Below are positions 9,651-19,661 of a stretch of 64,000 nucleotides of DNA, piece by piece. The stretch comes from Anodontia alba (taxonomy: Eukaryota; Mollusca; Bivalvia; Lucinida; Lucinidae), in NCBI GenBank assembly GCA_964016985.1, contig OZ024836.1, forward strand, positions 40,296,803 to 40,360,802, written 5' to 3'. Positions within the stretch are counted from its first letter, which is position 1; each line of letters begins with the position of its first letter. The position numbers were made by a program, and so were the translations under genes. The notes beneath the pieces were generated by a model. It did no database searches and was not told the DNA's origin. It worked only from the letters and a program-made list of their open reading frames with translations.

Positions 9651-9808
9651 AGGTAGTTGTTCAAGTGATTAGCATTGACCAATGTTATAAAAGCCTGCAT
9701 AAGATGAAATCCAGGTAATGCTTTTTTATAGCCACATTATTCTTGTCGTTGTGATGTCAGAACGCTGTGTAAAGAGGGTTATCTGTAAAACCTGGACTGG
9801 GACATTTG

Positions 9809-9874
9809 CAAATAGTGCAGACCCAGATCAGATGCCACAGAATGTGGCATCTGATCAGGGTCTGCACTGTTTGC
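9809..9874. repeat. Core A hairpin, host family unclear
   Basis: GCAAATAGTGCAGACCCAG and CTGGGTC-like right arm AGGGTCTGCACTGTTTGC enclose the apex ATGCCACAGAATGTGGCAT. The outer ends match none of the named families. Confidence 0.65.
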
Positions 9875-9879
9875 TTAAA

Positions 9880-10327
9880 TTACAGGATGTTATGGGCTAA
9901 ATGAAATAATCTCAAGTCCCCATTCAGGAGCATTTTCCCAGCCTCACTCAGAGACAACGGTCCCACCAGTGCTGTCAGTACTTTGATTAAGATAGAGGAA
10001 CAGGTAGTGAAATAGGCATGTTCAAACTTAGATACAAGTATGGCAAGGAATTAAGGTATCCCAATATTTAGGGTCTGCACATGTACAGTAAACAGCCCTG
10101 AAATTCTGAACACTGGCCACAGTTTTGCTCTGGTGAATTTATGAAATTTCAGAAAATTATTAGAGGTTAGAACAGACAATAAAACACAATATATAAGTGA
10201 TGAAATGAAGATGGGAGAAAAAGATTTTGCTTTTTCTTTTTTTTTTTTTTTTTTTCCTAGTGTGCCATGCTGTATTAATTCTGGCTGCTGATATGGAATT
10301 TGGAAAGGTTTGAGCAAGTCTGGGAAG
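9880..10327. other. No gene; TA6 end fragment near 10035-10080
   Basis: GGTATCCCAATATTTAGGGT near 10050 is a lone TA6-like end. The remainder, including a T-run near 10235, shows nothing else. Confidence 0.4.
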
Positions 10328-10556
10328 CATCCTGTTGGCCGAGTGGTTAGTGCTTAATTACGACTTTGGATCACAAGGGCGCCAGGTTCAATTCCTGCTG
10401 GAAGCAGAATTCATCTCATATATATTACTGTATGAAACTTCAATATAAAGAGATTTTCATTATCACCCTTCTGTCGACTTGTCGACTTGTTGACTTAAAT
10501 AATGTTGAAAGGGACAAAAAACACCAAATCATCATCATTGGGCAAGTTTGAACTGA
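10328..10556 (+). mobile_element. SINE-A, tRNA-derived
   Basis: The head TGGCCGAGTGGTTAGTGC (A box) and CCAGGTTCAATTCCTG (B box) is followed by TTTCATTATCACCCTTCTGT, then ATAATGTTGAAAGGGAC and a CACCAAATCATCATCATTG tail. The 3' domain resembles that of V-SINE/RUDI-type molluscan SINEs (from memory, not checked). Confidence 0.8.
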
Positions 10557-11016
10557 CAGATTTCCAAGGACTTGGTCAGACCACTTACATTTGATCAGGC
10601 CACGGATGTTATGACTTGTTACAACTGGTGGCCTCACAAATAGATTCAATTCAGATTTTTATTTATCTCCTTTCTTAAGTAATATTATTTTTCATGGTCT
10701 TTGTATTATTCATTGTTGTTTACGTTAGATTAAGTAAGGAACCTTTAAGATTGACTAAAAGTTTAACCAAATACAAATATGGCTGATTAAACAGCAATGC
10801 AATGAGGTATTAATTTCTGAATTTACTGAAGAGTGAAAAACAAACAAACAAACATGGTCTAAGTCATATGTATACATGTAGTAATTCATAGCTATAGATA
10901 AGAACTAACTGAAATAAGTAGTTTTCTTATTTCTGCTGGACACCCCCCCCCCCCCCATCCCCCCTCTGCACACAAAAAAAAATAAAAAGAAACAAAAAAA
11001 ACTTATGTTATAGGTA
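10557..11016. other. No gene; poly-C tract
   Basis: Unique sequence with a C-run near 10942-10957 followed by an A-rich stretch. Confidence 0.4.
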
Positions 11017-11238
11017 CCATATCATATATACCTATGTATTTGGACAGACAGGCCTTAACAAACTGTATAGGCACAGATGAGACGCTGCAGAATGCGGCAT
11101 CTCATTTGGGTCTACACTGTTTGCCACTCATCCAGCAATTTTAAGACACAATCGAGTAGTAAATTGTATTCGTTCAAATTTTAGAACAAGGATGGTAAGG
11201 ATTTGAGGTGTCCGAATATTTAGGGTAAATATGGTATA
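11017..11238. mobile_element. TA6 MITE, core A hairpin
   Basis: ATGTATTTGGACAGACAGGC on the left and GTCCGAATATTTAGGGTAAA on the right. The apex is GCTGCAGAATGCGGC. Confidence 0.7.
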
Positions 11239-11317
11239 CTAAATGGGATTGCCTGAGAGAGGCAATTCCAGGAGCCATGGCATAAGATTTAGTGAAGAAA
11301 TAAAAAAAATATCATAT

Positions 11318-11693
11318 TTACCATATTGGACCTAATTATTGCACATACTCCTATAAGCGCACAGTCAATCAATTCCATAGTATTCTTATTACAGCCATTG
11401 TACTTTTTATCTACTTCTTTAGAAAGGCATATATTGTGGGTACTCATTTGAATTGCATCAACTTGTCAATGCAATTCAAATGAGTACCCACAACATATTC
11501 CTATGTTCCTATATTCCTATGTAAAGAAAATCAGAAAAAGAATCGCATAATCATCATCAAAATCAGTCATTTTCTGATCTTTTTTTTTATAGTGTATCCT
11601 TAGTAGGTAGATACATATTTTACCACAAATGAGTGTTCCCAGTAATTTTGAAAAACCTCAGCGCACAGTGCGGTAATTAGGTCAAATACAGTA
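11318..11693. mobile_element. TA5 MITE, core B hairpin
   Basis: TA at both edges, with ends CCATATTGGACCTAATTATTGC and, on the right, GCGGTAATTAGGTCAAATAC. The hairpin apex is TTGCATCAACTTGTCAATGCAA. Confidence 0.8.
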
Positions 11694-11880
11694 CCCTAAA
11701 TATTGAGGCACCTTAACTCCTTACCATACTTGTCCTAAAATTTGAACAAGTGTATTCTACTACCTGTTGATCTGTCTAAAAACTGCTGGACTGAGTGGCA
11801 AACAGTGTAGACCCTGACCAGATATTGCAGTGTCTGATCTGGGTCTACACTTTTGCTCAGGCCTAGCTGTTTGTTGAATA
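11692..11880. mobile_element. TA6 MITE, core A hairpin
   Basis: Begins TACCCTAAATATTGAGGCAC directly at the TA of the preceding TA5. The hairpin at 11800-11862 is slightly eroded, and the right end is degraded (TGTTGAATACTTTGAG). Confidence 0.65.
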
Positions 11881-11929
11881 CTTTGAGTTACTGAGGTAAC
11901 AATACTTTTTGGCCCCCAAAAAAGCATCT

Positions 11930-12108
11930 TACCATAATAGCCCTAAGTATTAGGACAGACAGGCAGGCCTGAACAAACAGTGCAGAATGCTGCATCTGAT
12001 CAGGGTCCACACTGTTTGCCACTCATCCAGCAATATTTTAAACACATCAACAGGCAGTGGTATAAACATTTACAAGTCATAGGACAAGTATGGTAAGGAG
12101 GGTTCCTT
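11930..12108. mobile_element. TA6 MITE with internal hairpin deletion
   Basis: CCCTAAGTATTAGGACAGAC on the left and GGACAAGTATGGTAAGGAGG on the right. The left arm is deleted from CAAACAGTGCAG directly to AATGCTGCATCTG. Confidence 0.65.
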
Positions 12109-12146
12109 TAGTTAATGGATCGTGCTTTTGCGACTTTGACACTTTT

Positions 12147-14002
12147 TAGCTCACCTCAGGATGAGCTATTGTGATCACTTTTCGTCCATCCGTCTGTCCG
12201 TCCGTCCGTCCGTTAACATTTTCAAACGACTTCTCCTCTGAAGCCGCTGAGCTAATTTTGCTCAAATTTCATATGGAGCCTCCTTAGGGTGGGGGAACGA
12301 AAAATTGCTAAAATGGTCGCGGTCCGTTGACCAAGATGGCTGCCACGCCCATATATGGTAAAAACCTTTAAAAATCTTCTCCTCCAGAACCGAAAATGCC
12401 TTGGGGCTGAACCTTTGCAGGAAACATCGGGGACGGGAGGTCTACCAAAATTGATAAAAGAATTGTCGTACGTTGACGTTTGACCTTTTTACGGCAAGGT
12501 CAAGTTTGCTTCCCTATGCATTTTGTATGGGAAAAACCTTTAAAAATCTTCTTCTCCAAAACAGAGCATGCCTTATGGCTGAATCTTTGCATATATCTTT
12601 GGGAACAGGAGGGCTACCAAACTTGCTAAAATAATGGTCGTACATTGACATTTGACCTTTTTACTGTAAGGTCAATTTTGATAAAAGAATTGTCGTACGT
12701 TGAGGTTTGACCTTTTTACGGCAAGGTCAATTTTGCTTCCTTATGCATTTGTATGGGAAAAATGTTCAGAATTTCAAACAACTTCTCCTCTGGAGCCTCT
12801 GGGCCAATTTTGCTCAAATTTCATATGGAGCCTCCTTTGATAGGGGGAACAAAAAATTGCTGAAATGGTCACGGTTCGTTGACCAAGATGGCCGCCATGC
12901 CCATATATGGTAAAAACCTTTAAAAATCTTCTTCTCTAGAACCGAGGATGCTTTGGGGCTGAATATTTGCATAAATCATCGGGAACAGGGGGTCTACCAA
13001 AGTTGCTAAACTAATGGTCATACATTGACATTTGACCTTTTTACGGCAAGGTCAAGTTTGCTTCCTTATGCATTTGTATGGGAAAAAACATTTAAAAATC
13101 TTATTGTCCAAAACCGAGGATGGCTTGTGGCTGAATCTTTGCATATATCATCTGGAAATGGGGGTCTACCAAAGTTGCTAAAATAATTGTCATACATTGA
13201 CATTTAACCTTTTTATGGCGAGGTCAAGTTTGCTTGTGTATGCATTTGTATGGGCCCCATACATTTGTATGGAAAGAATGTTGATAATTTCAAATGGCTT
13301 TTCCTCTGAAGCCTCCGGGCCAGTGTTGCTCAAATTTCATGTGGAGCCTCCGTGGGCAGGAGAATGAAAGATTACTAAAATGGGTATGGTCCATTGATCA
13401 AAATGGCTTCCATGCCCATATATGGTAAAAACCTTTAAAAATCTTCTTCTCCATAACCAAATAAGCCCTGGGTCCTAATCTTTGCTCAAATTATGGGGGA
13501 CAGGAGATCTACCAAAATTGCTAAAATGATGGTTCTGTGTTGACATTTGACCTTTTTACCTCCAAGGTCAAATTTGCTTCCCTATTTGTATGGGCCATAT
13601 ATATTTATATTGAAAGTATTGAAGTGACTTGTAGATCAACAGTAGTTAAAATTGTTCTGATTGGAAATCTAAGATGGCCATCATCTGGTTTATATTTATA
13701 ATATTTCCCTGCCACTGTGCTGTTTACATGTATAAAATCATGATTCTTCAGAAAGCACTTAGCCAATTTCCACCAAATTTCACATTGATCCTTCTGTTGA
13801 AATGTGATTGATAGTTTATTCAAATGATCATGCTCCATTGACTGTCAGGCCCATATATTCTTCTTCAAAACTAAGAACTGCTCAAATGATGATATTTTCA
13901 TTAGTTGCGATGATAGGATTGGAAAAATGTTGCATAACATCTGCATGTCTGCAGTGGCTATGTCACTCAGGTGAGCGAACCGTGGCCCGTGGGCCTCTTG
14001 TT
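12147..14002 (+). mobile_element. Pearl-like element, full length, ~1.86 kb
   Basis: Starts TAGCTCACCTCAGGATGAGC, then TATTGTGATCACTTTTCG and a (CGTC)n, i.e. (ACGG)n, microsatellite. A tandem array follows. It ends CTCAGGTGAGCGAACCG, GGCCCGTGGGCC (a hairpin) and TCTTGTT. I see no coding capacity. The architecture of microsatellite, ~150-350 bp tandem units and 3' hairpin recalls the bivalve pearl/Helentron-associated class; that assignment is inference. Confidence 0.65.
12218..13600 (+). repeat. Tandem array inside the pearl-like element
   Basis: Units begin at TTCAAACGACTTCTCCTCTG (12220, 12774, 13288; half units between). Recurrent phrases are AAGATGGC(T/C)GCCA, CATATATGGTAAAAACC and CGTACGTTGACGTTTGACC. 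Open frames inside merely repeat with the array. Confidence 0.8.
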
Positions 14003-14890
14003 TCTCTCTTATGCTGCACCGAAAAATCGATAATATGCTGTTTTGACACATAGGAAGTCCTGTTGCGCAATTATGGTTCACATCGGACATCCTTGTGTGT
14101 GTTCGTTTGTAGACATGTACACGACAAGGTACATAGGTGGCTAAAAATTTGGACATTTGCACTTAAGAAATGGTATTCTATTGATATTGTGGAGATCTAT
14201 TTTGGGATTGCAAATGGACAAATTATGTCAACTTTTGACAGTGTTGTCTGCCCACCTTATGATAATGGTGGGTATTTTATCATTTCTCATTTTATCTTAG
14301 CTTTGCCATTTTATCTGGACTTATGGAGTTATTATGCCTCCAACTTTAAAAAAGTTGGGAGGATTCGAAGTTGGAGGGCATTATTGCTTTGGGCTTGTCT
14401 ATCCATCCATCCTTACGATATTGTAAGCAAACAATCTAAAGAACCACTTGAGTTAGGCTCATGTTTTGCAAGCAGTTTGGAACTAAGGTGTAGATGACCT
14501 GATTAAACTTTGGTGAACTTTTATAAATATTTGATCAAATTGTGCTCCCTTTTCAGACAGGAATTTTGCATAGGAAAATCCATTGTTGGAGACCCACTAG
14601 GGTATTCATTTCATTCTGTTACCTTCATTTTATACTAATTATTTTTAGCGACCCTGGTGTACTGAGGATGAGGAAAACCTTGCAAGCAAAATATCTCAAG
14701 AACTCCCAGAGCTAGGTTCATGACATTTGCAGGCCCCAGGGATCATTGTGTAGCTGACCAGATTAACTTATGGATAAATTTTGTCAGAGTTATGCCCCTT
14801 TCCAACTTTGGCATTTTGGTATGGACAAGCATATAGTGCTTTACAAACACATTTCCTGTTTAATTAATTTATGTAACAGTTGATTGTTGT
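14003..14890. other. Old dispersed-repeat DNA, no gene
   Basis: TATGCCTCCAACTTTAAAAA then GTTGGAGGGCATTATT, with GTCTATCCATCCATCC (14334-14412), is a decayed repeat start of the same general style as 32717 and 36900. A 144-codon open frame at 14063-14497 crosses this repeat and has no recognisable domain. Confidence 0.45.
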
Positions 14891-14897
14891 ACTGTGA

Positions 14898-14995
14898 ATT
14901 TTTATCAACAAGCTGGATCAAGTAATTTGATTGGCTGAAAATTAGAAATGGGTGTGGCATCTTAATTTATACCGCAGAACAAGGGTTAACTTTTA
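14898..14995 (-). mobile_element. PB1 right half
   Basis: Retains ATCAACAAGCTGGATCAAGT, the GTGTGGCATCTTAATTTAT stretch and AACAAGGGTTAA, but lacks the hairpin and left end. Confidence 0.7.
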
Positions 14996-15213
14996 CCACT
15001 TTCTGGGATAATTCAGCAGATGACAAATTGACAATATTTTTTTTTTTTTTTTTCCCAGAAAATCTAAGGGTTTGACATTTCGTGCAAATTGTCTTCTAAG
15101 AAGACAGTTTGCATGAAATGCTAAAGCCTATTATCTGGGAAAAAATAGGAAGAAATGTTTGAGAATGTTTTCGACTGAAATTTTTACCTAATATGCAGTA
15201 TGCAAAGCATTAA
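14992..15213. mobile_element. PB3 MITE, core C hairpin, flanked by TTAA
   Basis: TTAACTTTTACCACTTTCTG on the left; its right end GCAAAGCATTAA runs into the next TTAA element. The hairpin centre is GTCTTCTAAGAAGAC. Confidence 0.75.
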
Positions 15214-15440
15214 CCTTTGTCCTGCTGAATAAATTCAGATGCCATGCCCACTTCTAATTGTCAGCCAGTCAGATTACTTGATACAGGTTGTTGATTCAAA
15301 TTCAGAAACTGAGTGACAAACTGTGCATATCCAGATCAGTTGGCTTCTTCAGAAGCCAACTGATCTGGATCTACACTGTTTGCAAAGACAGGACATATCA
15401 GGGCTCAACAGGCATATCTGAGCTCAGCAGGACTAGGGTT
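15210..15440 (+). mobile_element. PB1 MITE, core A hairpin
   Basis: Begins at the TTAA shared with the preceding PB3. It carries a short internal duplication near its right end (CATATCAGGGCTCAACAGG then CATATCTGAGCTCAGCAGG). Confidence 0.75.
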
Positions 15441-15626
15441 TAAAGAACAATTTTGCAGGGATGGTAACATCTGGTTTGCAAACAGTGTGACATTGGATAA
15501 TTTAAATTATTCAACAATACCATAGATGCTTCAAAAATTGGACAGTATAAAAACAATATGAAACATTATACATGTACTGTTTGGCCGTTGAGTTGCCTCT
15601 GTAAAATTTTGTTAATTCCCTCTCCT
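15441..15626. other. No recognised feature
   Basis: Unique sequence. Confidence 0.4.
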
Positions 15627-15907
15627 ATAGTTAATCCAGACTCCATACAGTCAAAAGGGCAGCTGACTGCAGATTCAGGGTAGCAAGTTTGAATTCGTGG
15701 AGATTGATCACCAAATCATTTCTACGGTCATTCTCCCACTTCGGCTGATTCAAGAAGGGCAGTTGTCAGTTACTTGCAAAAGTATGTGCACAAATACTGG
15801 TTAACAACTTAAAGGACTAAGCCTGCCCAGGAAAAGTGCTAATGGGTTAACTGATCAGATTGACATGACCTTCATAGTGTTGACTGGGCCGTAAAACTCC
15901 AAATAGA
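15627..15907 (+). mobile_element. SINE-B, diverged
   Basis: The tRNA-like head is reduced (AGCTGACTGCAGATTCAG). The body runs from TTCGTGGAGATTGATCACC to GGGCCGTAAAACTCC. Confidence 0.7.
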
Positions 15908-16317
15908 TTGGTTATGGGAGATAATCCACCAATGGTTCCCATCAACTGAGAGGTTACATGACTTTTAGGATACATATTGGTAACTAATCATGATATTAAA
16001 AGAAACTCTGTTTTGCTGAAATAAACCAAATTTGGTAAAAGACAAAACTCTTATGGTTATTTTAGGAAATGTCATTCTTTTGATTCATCCTGACTTTCTG
16101 TTGTACTTATTCTGCATTTTACTAGTAAGTTACATGCATACTCATCTCATACTGAGATGTTTGAGAAATAATATATAGCTACGGTAATGTAGATATTTTT
16201 ATTTGTTCACTGCCACAATATCTGTTTTAAATTACAGATTTAAGACAAATATGTCCCTGATTAAAGTTATTCAAGAGAATGACCACTAGCTCCTCAAAAT
16301 GAGTTCATTGAAAGACT
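15908..16317. other. No recognised feature
   Basis: Unique AT-rich sequence with no supported signal. Confidence 0.4.
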
Positions 16318-16566
16318 ACAACCCCCGCCGAGGTCGGCAACATTCTTTCGTGGAGATTGGTCATGAAATATTTTCTACAGTCATTCTCTCCCTTCCGCTG
16401 ATTCAAGAAGGGCAGTTGTCAGTTTCTGGCAAAAGAATGTGCACAATACTGGTTAACTGCTTAGAGGACTAAGCCTGCCGAGTAAACGCGTGGTTAGGTA
16501 AACTGACCGCGCTCGACATAACCCCATTGGATTGACTGGGCTGTAAAACCTCAACACAAACAAACA
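16318..16566 (+). mobile_element. SINE-B, 5'-truncated, well preserved
   Basis: CCGAGGTCGGCAACATTC through CCTCAACACAAACAAAC. The head is missing. Confidence 0.8.
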
Positions 16567-17221
16567 TTGAAAGACTCCTAATGAGTCAGAAAAAGCAGTA
16601 ATCAGATGAGCATTTCAGTAAATTCTTGTGTTCCTAAAAAAAAGATTTTTTCCATATTAGTCTGACCTAGACTGGCTGTATTAACAGTTTGTCGTCTGCT
16701 CAATGCATAACTGAAGGTAAGTTATGTGGGTCCTTCAAAATATTCAATTATGCATGTAGCCATCAAAGGGCAAATATATTATAAATATTGATTAACAGGT
16801 GCCTTTTCTTTTCTTTTTTACTTGGCATAAACCTGCAGTACAGGAGTAATTCTGTCTGCGTCTACACTGTTTATTTATTTTTTTTTTTACCAGCATCATA
16901 CTGAACACACACACAGGAAAGTTTGTTAAACAGCCCTCAAGATGCATGTTGCATTGAATTTATACAGTTGTATAATAATTCTTCCATATATGGTTAAAAC
17001 TTCAGGTAGGCTGTTCATATATTAACATTTCAATTAATAATGGCTTGACTGACAGAATGAAATTTATTGTTTAGCTAAAAAGGTAACAATTTTCAAAATA
17101 TTCATTCTGTATTTGTTGATAAATAAGAAAAATATTTATACATTCTGGTTGAACAAAGCACCTAGCTATATAAGCTTATCTGGAGTACAGCACTAGCTAT
17201 ATGCCATGTAAGAGGGGATAT
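16567..17221. other. No gene
   Basis: AT-rich sequence with short T-runs. A faint HB1 shoulder (ATTCTGGTTGAACAAAGCAC, 17144-17163) comes before the HB1 copy. Confidence 0.4.
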
Positions 17222-17390
17222 CCACATTATATTTTTCTTATTTCTCCATGAAAACATACAGTGTGGGTACTCATTAGAAGCTCCTTGCCAAGGGACTAAT
17301 GAGTACCACAATATATGTTTTTGTGGAGAAATAAGAAAGATATCAGTACTTTTCAGCTGAAAAAAGCCTGATCTATGTCTAGAACTTTGA
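17222..17390. mobile_element. HB1 MITE, core B hairpin
   Basis: TTTTTCTTATTTCTCCATGA and GTGGAGAAATAAGAAAGATA shoulders around TACTCATTAGAAGCTCC and GGACTAATGAGTACC. Confidence 0.7.
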
Positions 17391-17579
17391 TCATGGTTTA
17401 CAGAGAATAAGAAAACTTTTAAACCCTTTTCTTCAGGTCTGAGATCATATGATTTACAATGCTAGAAAAAGGGCCCATATAATGCCATAAGCTAATACTA
17501 AAAGCCCAGATGACCCTGCATATCCCTGTAATCTGATCTCAGGATCTCTGTTAATGTAGTCAGCAGTGTCCAAATAAAC

Positions 17580-17653
17580 ACTCACTTCTCCAAGGCAACA
17601 TGTGGGTACTCATTGGAATCTTCTTATGGCAAATCTAGTGGGCACAGACAATC
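17580..17653. mobile_element. HB1 remnant
   Basis: CAACATGTGGGTACTCATTGG and ATCTAGTGGGCACAGACAAT are worn core B arms. The remnant is cut by the PB14 insertion at TTAA. Confidence 0.45.
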
Positions 17654-18050
17654 TTAAAGGCTCCATATTCCTAGAAATTAAACATTTTATTATCCAAGTA
17701 AGGTTTAATATATTGATATATGGTATTAATACAATCATAAAATGTGGCACCTAACACCTGACAATGTGGCACCTGACAACCAGTAAAATCTCTGTTAGTC
17801 TCTCATTCTTGAAATGAAATGATTTTTTATTGTATCTCTGAATTATTATTGCCAGCGTTAATTCAGAGATATTAAGATAAAAAATCATTTCATTTTGCTG
17901 CAGTTCAAAAATGAGAGACTAACTGAAATTTTACAGTCTGTCAGATGCCACATTTTATGATCGTATTAATACTATATATCAATTTACTATTATTAAACCT
18001 GTCTTGAATTAAAAAAAAATGTCTATTTTTGAGGAATATGGATCCTTTAA
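17654..18050. mobile_element. PB14: ~390-bp palindromic MITE with TTAA duplication
   Basis: TTAA at 17654-17657 and 18047-18050, with ends AGGCTCCATATTCCT and its inverse AGGAATATGGATCCT. The arms pair almost throughout (for example AAATGATTTTTTATTGTATC with GATAAAAAATCATTT), and the centre is near 17860. A short insert, CACCTGACAATGTGG, doubles part of the left arm. Confidence 0.8.
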
Positions 18051-18093
18051 CCCTTGTCATGCTGAATAAATTGAGATGCCAAGCACACTTCCA
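18047..18093 (+). mobile_element. PB1 left end, truncated by an LTR element
   Basis: TTAACCCTTGTCATGCTGAA continues to CACACTTCCAATTT and stops where the LTR begins. No remainder is found beyond the LTR element. Confidence 0.7.
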
Positions 18094-18192
18094 ATTTACT
18101 GCCGAGCACTCCTTCCTTCGATTATCTGCCTTGGCAGATTACGCATAGCTTCTAAGTATATATTCAATCTCTGACAACTGCGTCAGGGAGTC

Positions 18193-18275
18193 CACTCTTT
18201 GGCTCAGTAGTTAGAGCATTGGATTTTTAACCGGGAGGACCGGGTTCGATTCCCATGAAAGGCGGGAAATTTTTT
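18193..18275 (+). ncRNA. tRNA-like Pol III unit in the left LTR
   Basis: A box TGGCTCAGTAGTTAGAGC (18200-18217) forms a perfect D stem, GCTC/GAGC. The anticodon-position loop is TTTTTAA (tRNA-Lys-UUU-like). B box GGGTTCGATTCCC lies at 18242-18254 and T6 at 18270-18275. The acceptor and T stems pair poorly, so it is tRNA-derived rather than a working tRNA gene. Confidence 0.65.
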
Positions 18276-18318
18276 CAGCTATGCTTTATTCCTTTGTTAC
18301 GACTATCATGTCATAAGA

Positions 18319-18336
18319 TGGGGGCTTGTCCGGGAT
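18319..18336 (+). promoter_or_regulatory. Primer-binding site, tRNA-Pro type
   Basis: TGGGGGCTTGTCCGGGAT differs at one base from the classic retroviral tRNA-Pro binding site (TGGGGGCTCGTCCGGGAT, known from gammaretroviruses). It abuts the LTR end. Confidence 0.75.
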
Positions 18337-18390
18337 TGGACTTTACTTAGCCGAAAATGGCTTCACGTCATCATAAATGATGACTTCCTT

Positions 18391-18402
18391 GAAATGGGGG
18401 AG
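18391..18402 (+). promoter_or_regulatory. Polypurine tract
   Basis: GAAATGGGGGAG lies directly before the second LTR, where plus-strand priming would occur. Confidence 0.65.
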
Positions 18403-18501
18403 TGTTACGGCCGAGCACTCCTTCCTTCGATTATCTGCCTTGGCAGATTACGCATAGCTTCTAAGTATATATTCAATCTCTGACAACTGCATCAGGGAAT
18501 C

Positions 18502-18584
18502 GACTCTTTGGCTCAATGGTTAGAGCATTGGATTTTTAACCGGGAGGACCGGGTTCGATTCCCATGAAAGGCGGGAAATTTTTT
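18502..18584 (+). ncRNA. tRNA-like Pol III unit in the right LTR
   Basis: A box TGGCTCAATGGTTAGAGC (18509-18526), B box GGGTTCGATTCCC (18551-18563), T6 at 18579-18584. It differs from the left copy at two A-box positions that leave the D stem paired. Confidence 0.65.
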
Positions 18585-18627
18585 CAGCTATGCTTTATTC
18601 CTTTGTTACGACTATCATATCGTAAGA

Positions 18628-18931
18628 CTCGCCTGAAGGCTCGAAATTTAAAACTATGCAATAACCTATACTTATCTACAGCCATGCAGCAACTTGTATG
18701 TAGCACTAGTAAGTGGGTAAGAAACAAAGCAGATGTCTGGTGTAATGAAAATTTATATGCTATATTTTTTGTCTGATTCAAAACAGACAGTTCACTTCAT
18801 TGCTTTGTTAGTGTTAACAGCTTGTTATTGAACAACAGCTTCTAATGGGAATGTGTGTTGTTTTAATTTAAGAGGATGTTACCAGGCAAATTAAATGCTA
18901 GATTTAGATCAGCTGACTGACATAATTTTGA
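18628..18931. other. No gene; fragment of an inverted repeat seen at 26.8 kb
   Basis: CGAAATTTAAAACTATGCAA (18640-18659) matches one arm of the hairpin at 26750-26825. The rest is unique. Confidence 0.4.
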
Positions 18932-19228
18932 GATGGCAGTAGGTATCAGAACACATGCCTCAGGTGATCGGATCACCACAAGTTCCATCTCAGCCAGATC
19001 TGGCAACATTCTTTAGTGGGGATTAATCATGAAATATTTTCTAAGGTTATTCTCTCCCTTTCACTGAATCAAGAAGGCCAGTTGTCAGCTTCTGGCCAAA
19101 GAATGTGCACAATTACTAATATACCACTAAGAGAACTATCAAGGAAAAGTGAGGTTAAATAAACTGACTGCTTGACATAACCTTAATAGTGTTAACTGGG
19201 CCGGTAAACTCCAAACCAAACCAAAACA
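18932..19228 (+). mobile_element. SINE-B, diverged
   Basis: GGCAACATTCTTTAGTGGGG through TTAACTGGGCCGGTAAACTC. The head region is worn but present in length. Confidence 0.7.
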
Positions 19229-19561
19229 AAATAGATTTGTTTTTTTAGCCAGCCATTGCAAGGCAAAAGGAGTGCTCACCCCAAACCTCTGGAGTGAACA
19301 TGTACATTAGCCTTTACTTGGATACAATCGTCACCTTGTACTTCTTGGTCAATTTCTCAGAAATAATTAGGTTTTCATACTTGGACCTTAGAGAGCAGCT
19401 GTCAAGGCCACCATTAGTGTTTGACCATGACCTATTTTGATGCTTCACAGACTTTGTTAATTTTATGTTTTTTATGTGCATTTAGGTCAGTTTCTCACAA
19501 CTGTATGGGTTAGGAGCAAGCTGTTTGGACCACAGATATTTTACCCTAAATATTGAAACAG
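19229..19561. other. Old dispersed-repeat DNA, no gene
   Basis: Phrases such as TTGACCATGACCTATTTTGA and TCTCAGAAATAATTAGG suggest decayed tandem-type repeat. No open frame of note. Confidence 0.35.
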
Positions 19562-19655
19562 CCAATTTTCACGAAAACATACCTATATAATTTTGACCCC
19601 CTTAAACCCCACTTTTATATAGTAAAACTGGGGTTTACAGGTGTATAAATTATTA
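19562..19655. mobile_element. HB1b right-end fragment
   Basis: TATATAATTTTGACCCCCTT and a small hairpin, AACCCCACTTTTATATAGTA / AAAACTGGGGTTT, as at 27685-27745. Confidence 0.5.
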
Positions 19656-19661
19656 GCTCAC

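Larger units (their letters stand above)
18094..18627 (+). mobile_element. Miniature LTR retrotransposon (TRIM-like) with tRNA-like LTRs
   Basis: Two direct repeats of ~225 bp (18094-18318 and 18403-18627, offset 309, about 96% alike by eye) flank an internal domain of only 84 bp. This domain holds a primer-binding site directly after the first LTR and a purine-rich tract directly before the second. Terminal repeats plus PBS plus purine tract with no genes is the definition of a TRIM. Each LTR carries a tRNA-like unit with A box, B box and T6 terminator. The ends do not read TG...CA cleanly (TGTTACGG ... TAAGA), and I find no target duplication, so the copy may be recombined. Confidence 0.75.

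Noticed and set aside
14063..14497. 144-codon open frame on the + strand, the longest in the window
   Set aside because: It runs through a decayed dispersed repeat (TATGCCTCCAACTTT... GTCTATCCATCC), has no recognisable domain and no splice or promoter context.
18193..18575. A pair of functional tRNA-Lys genes
   Set aside because: The D stem and boxes are good, but the acceptor, anticodon and T stems mispair, and both lie in LTR-like direct repeats with a PBS between them.
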